A stretch of DNA of 36,665 nt from Alkalihalobacillus bogoriensis ATCC BAA-922 (GTDB taxonomy: Bacteria > Bacillota > Bacilli > Bacillales > Bacillaceae_F), in the NCBI RefSeq assembly GCF_000621445.1, contig NZ_JHYI01000041.1, positions 1-36,665 on the forward strand. Direction: 5' to 3'. The notes beneath the pieces are model-generated. The model was not told the origin of the DNA, searched no databases, and saw only the letters and a list, made by a program, of their open reading frames with translations. The position numbers and the translations under genes were made by a program. This document shows, piece after piece, positions 33,133-36,665 of the stretch. The stretch's first letter is position 1, and each line of letters opens with the position of its first letter.

Positions 33133-34989
33133 ATGCTAATATTCTTTCCAACACCTTATCCTGATGAATTGTTATATAGTATTTGTGCCAGATACCATGT
33201 AAGAAGTGGAAATATTAGCTACAAGCGAACGTTGGATGACATTTTTGAAAATCGGAGTCTCTCGGCTTCGATTTCTTTGCCATCTGGCATCTCTGCATTA
33301 GTAAAAAACCTCTCATCGTATTCAACAGTAACAGAGAAGCAACTAATTCTAAGACATACTCTTTATTTTTTTTATACAGCCTTTCTATCAAAAGAAAAAA
33401 GCGATCAAATATACAAATCTATGTGTAGTGAAGATGGGAAAGATATATATGTAAGAGCTGGGATAAATGCAAGTGGGGTTCCGCAAAATGAATTTTTACG
33501 TTTTTGTCCTCAATGTTCAAAAGAGGATAGAGAGAAATACGGTGAGCATTATTGGCATCGGAGTCACCAGCTTCCAGGTATACATTGCTGTCTAAGACAT
33601 TTTTCGCCTTTGTATAATAGTAGCGTTCGAGTCACAGGAGAAAATAAACATCGATTTGAAATACCCACTTCTGAAAACTGCATAATATCAAAACAATCGC
33701 ATGTGTTTAATGGAGTTAAAAAACAAACCGTATTAGAGTATAAAGAAGCTTTAAGAAAATTAGCTCCGAATATTAAAAAGATTTTAAATAAACCATTCGA
33801 AAAGAAAGAGTATCAATGGTTTGATCAAAAGTATCGAAGTGAGTTAGTGGATCTTAATATGGCGTATTATACAGGGAGAGTACAGCAAAAAGTGTGGCGA
33901 GATTATTTCCAATCGGTTTTTAGTAAAGACATACTTGTTCTATTCTTTTCTTCATTAAATGGACATAGTGATTGGCTTTCAATGATTGTGCAGAAAAATC
34001 GAAAGTCATTCCATCCAATCCGACATTTATTAGCAATGTCAGCTCTTGGTTTATCAGTTGAGCAATTATTTGATGAGGCAATCAATAAACCATTTGGTAA
34101 TCCTAAATGGCTTTGTTTAAATGCAGTTTGTGAGTATTATCATAAACCGATTATAGAAGAAGTGGAACTCTCCCTTTGTGAGAAAACAAAAGTACCAATT
34201 GGAACTTTTACATGTCCTAACTGTCAATTCAGTTATACACGCAGAGGGCCAGATACAAGTGAAGAAGACCGTTTTCGAAAGACAAGAGTGAAGCAATATG
34301 GATACCTTTGGGAGCAAAAACTTAGAGAATGGTCAAAATTAGATTTAGGAATAAGGGAATTATCACGAAGAGTTGGTGCAGATCCGAATACAGTAAATCG
34401 TTTTTTAGAAAGAGCAGAGGAGGAAGGCATCCCACGAAATCATATCATTTGTAAGAACCATGATCGTAAGGCATGGATTGATTTGCAAAAGCATTATCCT
34501 AAAAAATCGATTAAAGAGTTGAGAGAAATTGAGAAAGCCCTATATATGAGATTATATCGGAAGGATAGGGATTGGTTGAAAAATAATAGCCCTAAACCAA
34601 TAAAGCGAACTTCTGTTGAAAGAGTGGATTGGGGAAAGCGTGATGTAGAGATATTAGCCAAAGTAAAAGCGGTAGTTCATGAATTGCTAAATCCTGAAAT
34701 AAAACCTAAAAGAATTACGATTGGTAGAGTCGGTCAAATGATCGGGGAAAAGGCATTGTTGGAGAAAAAGTTGGCTCAGTTGCCCCAAGTGAAAAAGTAT
34801 TTGTATGAAAACATAGAAACAGTTGAGCAGTTTCAAGAACGAAGGATTAAATATGTAATAGAACAAATGCGAATAAATGGGGAAGAGATTGTGGAGTGGA
34901 AAGTGATTAGGAAAAGTGGATTAAAAAATTATAATAAAAAAACATGTGAAATAGTTGAACAAATCTTAAACGTGAGATTGAGGCGTTAA
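33133..34989 (+). CDS. tnsD: TnsD/TniQ-type target selector
   Basis: ATG 33133 directly abuts the tnsC stop and follows AAGGAGG. Residues 1-160 are the TniQ domain (FFPTPYPDELLYSICARYH) with the zinc site CPQC at 125-128 and HCCLRH at 151-156. A second CPNC at 361-364, together with CLNAVC, forms another zinc motif. The C-terminal part contains HTH-like segments (LGIRELSRRVGADPNTVNRF near 410). At 618 residues it is long, like sequence-specific TnsD, which suggests a fixed attachment site rather than random targeting. No second TniQ, TnsE or Cas gene is present. Confidence 0.92.
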   Translation: MLIFFPTPYPDELLYSICARYHVRSGNISYKRTLDDIFENRSLSASISLPSGISALVKNLSSYSTVTEKQLILRHTLYFFYTAFLSKEKSDQIYKSMCSEDGKDIYVRAGINASGVPQNEFLRFCPQCSKEDREKYGEHYWHRSHQLPGIHCCLRHFSPLYNSSVRVTGENKHRFEIPTSENCIISKQSHVFNGVKKQTVLEYKEALRKLAPNIKKILNKPFEKKEYQWFDQKYRSELVDLNMAYYTGRVQQKVWRDYFQSVFSKDILVLFFSSLNGHSDWLSMIVQKNRKSFHPIRHLLAMSALGLSVEQLFDEAINKPFGNPKWLCLNAVCEYYHKPIIEEVELSLCEKTKVPIGTFTCPNCQFSYTRRGPDTSEEDRFRKTRVKQYGYLWEQKLREWSKLDLGIRELSRRVGADPNTVNRFLERAEEEGIPRNHIICKNHDRKAWIDLQKHYPKKSIKELREIEKALYMRLYRKDRDWLKNNSPKPIKRTSVERVDWGKRDVEILAKVKAVVHELLNPEIKPKRITIGRVGQMIGEKALLEKKLAQLPQVKKYLYENIETVEQFQERRIKYVIEQMRINGEEIVEWKVIRKSGLKNYNKKTCEIVEQILNVRLRR

Positions 34990-35105
34990 AATTTGATTAA
35001 ATCCAGAAAAAACACTATGGATACTTTTGTTAACGAGGTTTTATGTTCAAGGTTATAATAATTAAAAGTATATTGATGGCGTGTAATACATATTAGAAGG
35101 GGGGA

Positions 35106-35253
35106 TTGACTTCAACAGAGTTCATAAAAAAATTGTTTATCGCCTTCTCCAATAAAGATGAAGAGTAGTTTTATAGGTTAGGTGAAGAGTTATTTGCTCT
35201 TTAAAATAGAGAAAAGCATAATGTGATGTCGAGGGGACTAAAGGAGCTTTATT
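35106..35253 (+). pseudogene. remnant of an AAA-family ATPase N-terminus
   Basis: Reading from TTG 35106 behind AAGGGGGG gives TSTEFIKKLFIAFSNKDEE, stop, FYRLGEELFAL, stop, NREKHNVMSRGLKELYL. This pattern (helix, GDEE-like, FYR..EEL, a charged KKHHVLAREL-type run) matches the N-terminal part of AAA+ ATPases found in Bacillaceae plasmids and islands. Two in-frame stops and the absence of the ATPase core show that it is dead. Nothing recognisable remains after it. Confidence 0.5.
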
Positions 35254-35293
35254 TGGTTATAGTGGCAGTTGTAATCAAAAAAATTATTAGTAG

Positions 35294-35342
35294 AAGACCG
35301 AAGTTTAGTCAGAATAGTTCTGAGGGCATTCGGTCTTTTTAA
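35294..35342 (+). terminator. intrinsic terminator downstream of tnsD
   Basis: AAGACCGAA and TTCGGTCTT flank an inner stem GTCAGAA/TTCTGAG, followed by a T run. Its outer-stem sequence (GACCGAA) recurs in the terminator at 36257-36305. Confidence 0.8.
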
Positions 35343-35401
35343 GAATAAGCATATAATTGGAGTGGGAAATACCTGCTGGTGAATATCTATTAACTTTAAC
35401 T

Positions 35402-36007
35402 TTAATCGTCCTCATTATCCCATGAATTTGGTGTACCTTCTATTTTCTTGAAGTATGGACTATCTCCTTTATCGTTAATATCCCACTTTAATCTATAAAC
35501 TTCTTCCTCGTAAGGATCTCGTTCACTATGTATTGAATCATAAAATAAATCCTTTTTTAATTCTTCGAATGAGTCTAACCTTAAATTATCAAGTGAAGCA
35601 GACTCGAATCTTGTAGTATCGATCCATTTTAAACCAGTCCAATTTTCAAGTGACTCTGAATAACGAACGCTATCAAAATCTTTACTGTAGACAAATTGGT
35701 CATAAAAGTAAATTGGGCTTATCCACTTAATATTCCTATGATTAAATTCAAAGAAAGCCTCAAATAAAGCTTTTTCATCAAAATAACGATAAAAATTCAC
35801 TTTTAGTAGAAGGTCTAAATTATCAGAGTAACCTTCCTTAAAAATATATTTATCCCATTGATTAAAACCGATATCCTGTTTATTGTGAATACTATCCCTT
35901 GTAAATGAGTGCGTTTTTCCGTTAATGGAAATTTCAATGGTTTTCGGAATAGTAACCTTTTTTTTGTAGTGGTTAACAAAATGATTTAAGGACTCGAACG
36001 GTTTCAT
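35402..36007 (-). CDS. hypothetical protein (201 aa), transposon cargo
   Basis: ATG 36007 is preceded by GGGAGG at a longish 12-nt spacing. The protein is acidic and rich in Phe, Tyr and Trp. A beta-rich start (ISINGKTHSFTRDSI) is followed by a helical middle with LLLKVNFYRYFDEKALFEAF and a tail containing NDKGDSPYF. No family is recognised and there is no signal or membrane segment. It is the only intact gene between tnsD and the right-end repeats and so is cargo by position, possibly a defence or immunity protein. Confidence 0.6.
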   Translation of the reverse strand: MKPFESLNHFVNHYKKKVTIPKTIEISINGKTHSFTRDSIHNKQDIGFNQWDKYIFKEGYSDNLDLLLKVNFYRYFDEKALFEAFFEFNHRNIKWISPIYFYDQFVYSKDFDSVRYSESLENWTGLKWIDTTRFESASLDNLRLDSFEELKKDLFYDSIHSERDPYEEEVYRLKWDINDKGDSPYFKKIEGTPNSWDNEDD

Positions 36008-36256
36008 TGTTTAATCAAGCCTCCCAAATTCTACTACTTAACTATACCTATAATTATTTTATATACAAATAAGATTGCTTTGCAATAGAGAAAGAATAAT
36101 TTCACATTTAATGATACCTAATCCTGGATGGGTTGAAGAGTTTATTTAACTCTCTCTATTGTTTTTCCTTAATCCTTATTTCTCCTATGTCTCCCCCCAA
36201 TAAACTCGTTCCTAACCAAAAAAAGTCGGTTCAGGACAAATAAACTTGGTTTAAGA

Positions 36257-36305
36257 TCGAAGGAAAACCAGAGCAAATTCTGGCTACCTTCGGTCTTTTT
36301 TTATT
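36257..36305. terminator. intrinsic terminator hairpin
   Basis: ATCGAAGG/CCTTCGGT with an inner ACCAGA/TCTGGC stem is followed by a long T run on the plus strand. Confidence 0.75.
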
Positions 36306-36316
36306 TAATCATTTTT

Positions 36317-36416
36317 ACTTTTTTACGTTTTTGTCGTTCTAACTTTGTAGTTTTTACATATTTGTCGTTCTAAATGTTGTAAAAAAGATGATTTTTACAT
36401 TATTGTCGTTCTATTT
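36317..36416 (+). repeat. three TnsB-type binding sites, right end
   Basis: Cores GTCGTTCTA lie at 36333-36341, 36364-36372 and 36405-36413, each preceded by TTTTTAC at constant distance. The spacing is 31 and 41 bp. The inverted partner is at 25380-25404. Iterons of a replication origin are a weaker alternative. Confidence 0.65.
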
Positions 36417-36430
36417 CTCCCTTTTTATTA

Positions 36431-36448
36431 GAAGACCATATGGTCTTC
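36431..36448. repeat. 18-bp perfect palindrome
   Basis: GAAGACCATATGGTCTTC is a perfect palindrome just outside the rightmost TnsB-type site. It is too short in loop and lacks a T run to be a good terminator, so it may be a protein-binding site. Confidence 0.5.
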
Positions 36449-36486
36449 CTCCTTCATCCTAAAACTTTATATGTACTTTATGTACC

Positions 36487-36658
36487 GACTTTTTTAGTCC
36501 GAAATAAGCTCATACTCTGTGCAATATTTGAAAAAAGCGGGAAAAATGAGGGAAAGACTTTTTTAGTCGGAGAATATTGGGAATAGACTTAAGGCTAATA
36601 GTAGCAAGGGTTTGAGTAGAGTTAAGGGAAAAGGGGAGGAGGAGCGAGTTTTTTAGTC
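36487..36658 (+). repeat. three GACTTTTTTAGTC repeats
   Basis: Exact copies lie at 36487-36499 and 36556-36568, and one with a single change (GAG) lies at 36646-36658; each is a GACT/AGTC dyad around a T tract, followed by CGGA-like sequence. A related half (AAAAAAAGTCGG) is at 36218. The spacing is 69 and 90 bp. They may be further transposase sites or centromere/iteron-like sites continuing beyond the window. Confidence 0.6.
36614..36637 (+). repeat. 24-bp dispersed repeat, copy 2
   Basis: This is identical over 24 bp to 3346-3369, which is 33 kb away in the same orientation. Confidence 0.6.
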
Positions 36659-36665
36659 GGATACA

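Larger units (their letters stand above)
34990..35401. other. 412-bp gap holding a decayed gene
   Basis: The only coding signal is the AAA-type remnant at 35106. A terminator lies at 35294-35342, which probably also ends the tns transcript. Confidence 0.5.
25380..36416. mobile_element. Tn7-like transposon with resolvase (probable extent)
   Basis: The core is resolvase, tnsA, tnsB, tnsC and tnsD(tniQ), all on the plus strand. The limits are inferred from 25-bp sites of the form TTTTTAC..GTCGTTCTA: one inverted copy at 25380-25404 and three direct copies at 36317-36416. The left and outermost right copies match in 21 of 25 positions. Tn7-type ends should start with TGT and be flanked by a 5-bp target duplication; I could not define these, so the true ends may lie slightly outside. 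Cargo between the left site and the resolvase comprises three minus-strand genes; between tnsD and the right sites lies one unknown gene and an AAA ATPase remnant. Confidence 0.65.
36008..36665. other. 658-bp gene-free region with transposon-end repeats
   Basis: There is no gene. It holds a terminator (36257-36305), three TnsB-type sites, an 18-bp palindrome, three GACTTTTTTAGTC hairpins and the second exact copy of the dispersed 24-bp repeat. The window stops inside this region. Confidence 0.6.

Noticed and set aside
28631-34989. A CRISPR-associated transposon
   Set aside because: No cas gene and no repeat-spacer array are present; the TniQ protein is a long TnsD type with its own DNA-binding segments.

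Overview
The window looks like part of a large, AT-rich plasmid from a spore-forming Bacillaceae, probably the Bacillus cereus group. This rests on a ParM-like actin with a ParR-like partner, a Spo0E-family phosphatase, a DUF3231 protein, strong AAGGAGG ribosome binding sites and intrinsic terminators. The species is inferred; no rRNA, tRNA or housekeeping gene is present to fix it.

Layout. 0-4.7 kb: unrecognised small genes, a DUF2971-like gene broken by an in-frame amber codon, an XRE regulator, two copies of a LexA-like operator (one inside a consensus promoter driving a 17-residue peptide) and a DUF4268/PD-(D/E)XK-like protein. 4.8-13.65 kb: a type I restriction-modification operon (half-size S subunit, HsdM, a decayed DinD gene, full HsdS, HsdR, YgjP-type metalloprotease, and a membrane/SH3 protein) ending at a strong terminator. 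13.66-15.9 kb: parR-parM on the minus strand and a zinc-ribbon protein. 16.1-19.3 kb: an XRE regulator and a 785-residue protein with a vestigial primase-polymerase-like N-terminus and a helicase-type ATPase, a candidate replication protein. 19.34-20.44 kb: no gene, but an unusually dense set of long inverted repeats enclosed by an 11-bp terminal helix, whose internal wobble pairs favour a plus-strand RNA. 20.6-21.4 kb: a small unknown gene and a Spo0E homologue. 21.6-23.6 kb: an operon of a DnaB-like ATPase lacking Walker A plus three consecutive four-helix-bundle (S23/Avd-like) proteins. 23.7-25.4 kb: an unknown gene and a PD-(D/E)XK nuclease flanked by 21-bp repeats.

25.4-36.4 kb is a Tn7-like transposon: serine resolvase, tnsA, tnsB, tnsC and tnsD(tniQ), with cargo of small membrane proteins, a DUF3231 protein and an unknown gene. 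Inverted TnsB-type repeats at about 25.38 kb and 36.32-36.42 kb probably mark the ends. TnsA keeps Glu63 and Lys132 but has Thr in place of the catalytic Asp114 and Ser in place of Gln130, whereas TnsB keeps its DDE triad. With the neighbouring resolvase this suggests a Tn7 relative that moves by cointegrate formation and resolution, as Tn5053 does, instead of cut-and-paste.

The most interesting signals are the roughly 1.1-kb structured non-coding region, the catalytically altered TnsA paired with a resolvase, and the ATPase plus triple four-helix-bundle operon. Several proteins keep a fold while losing catalytic residues (TnsA, the primase-like domain, the DnaB-like ATPase).
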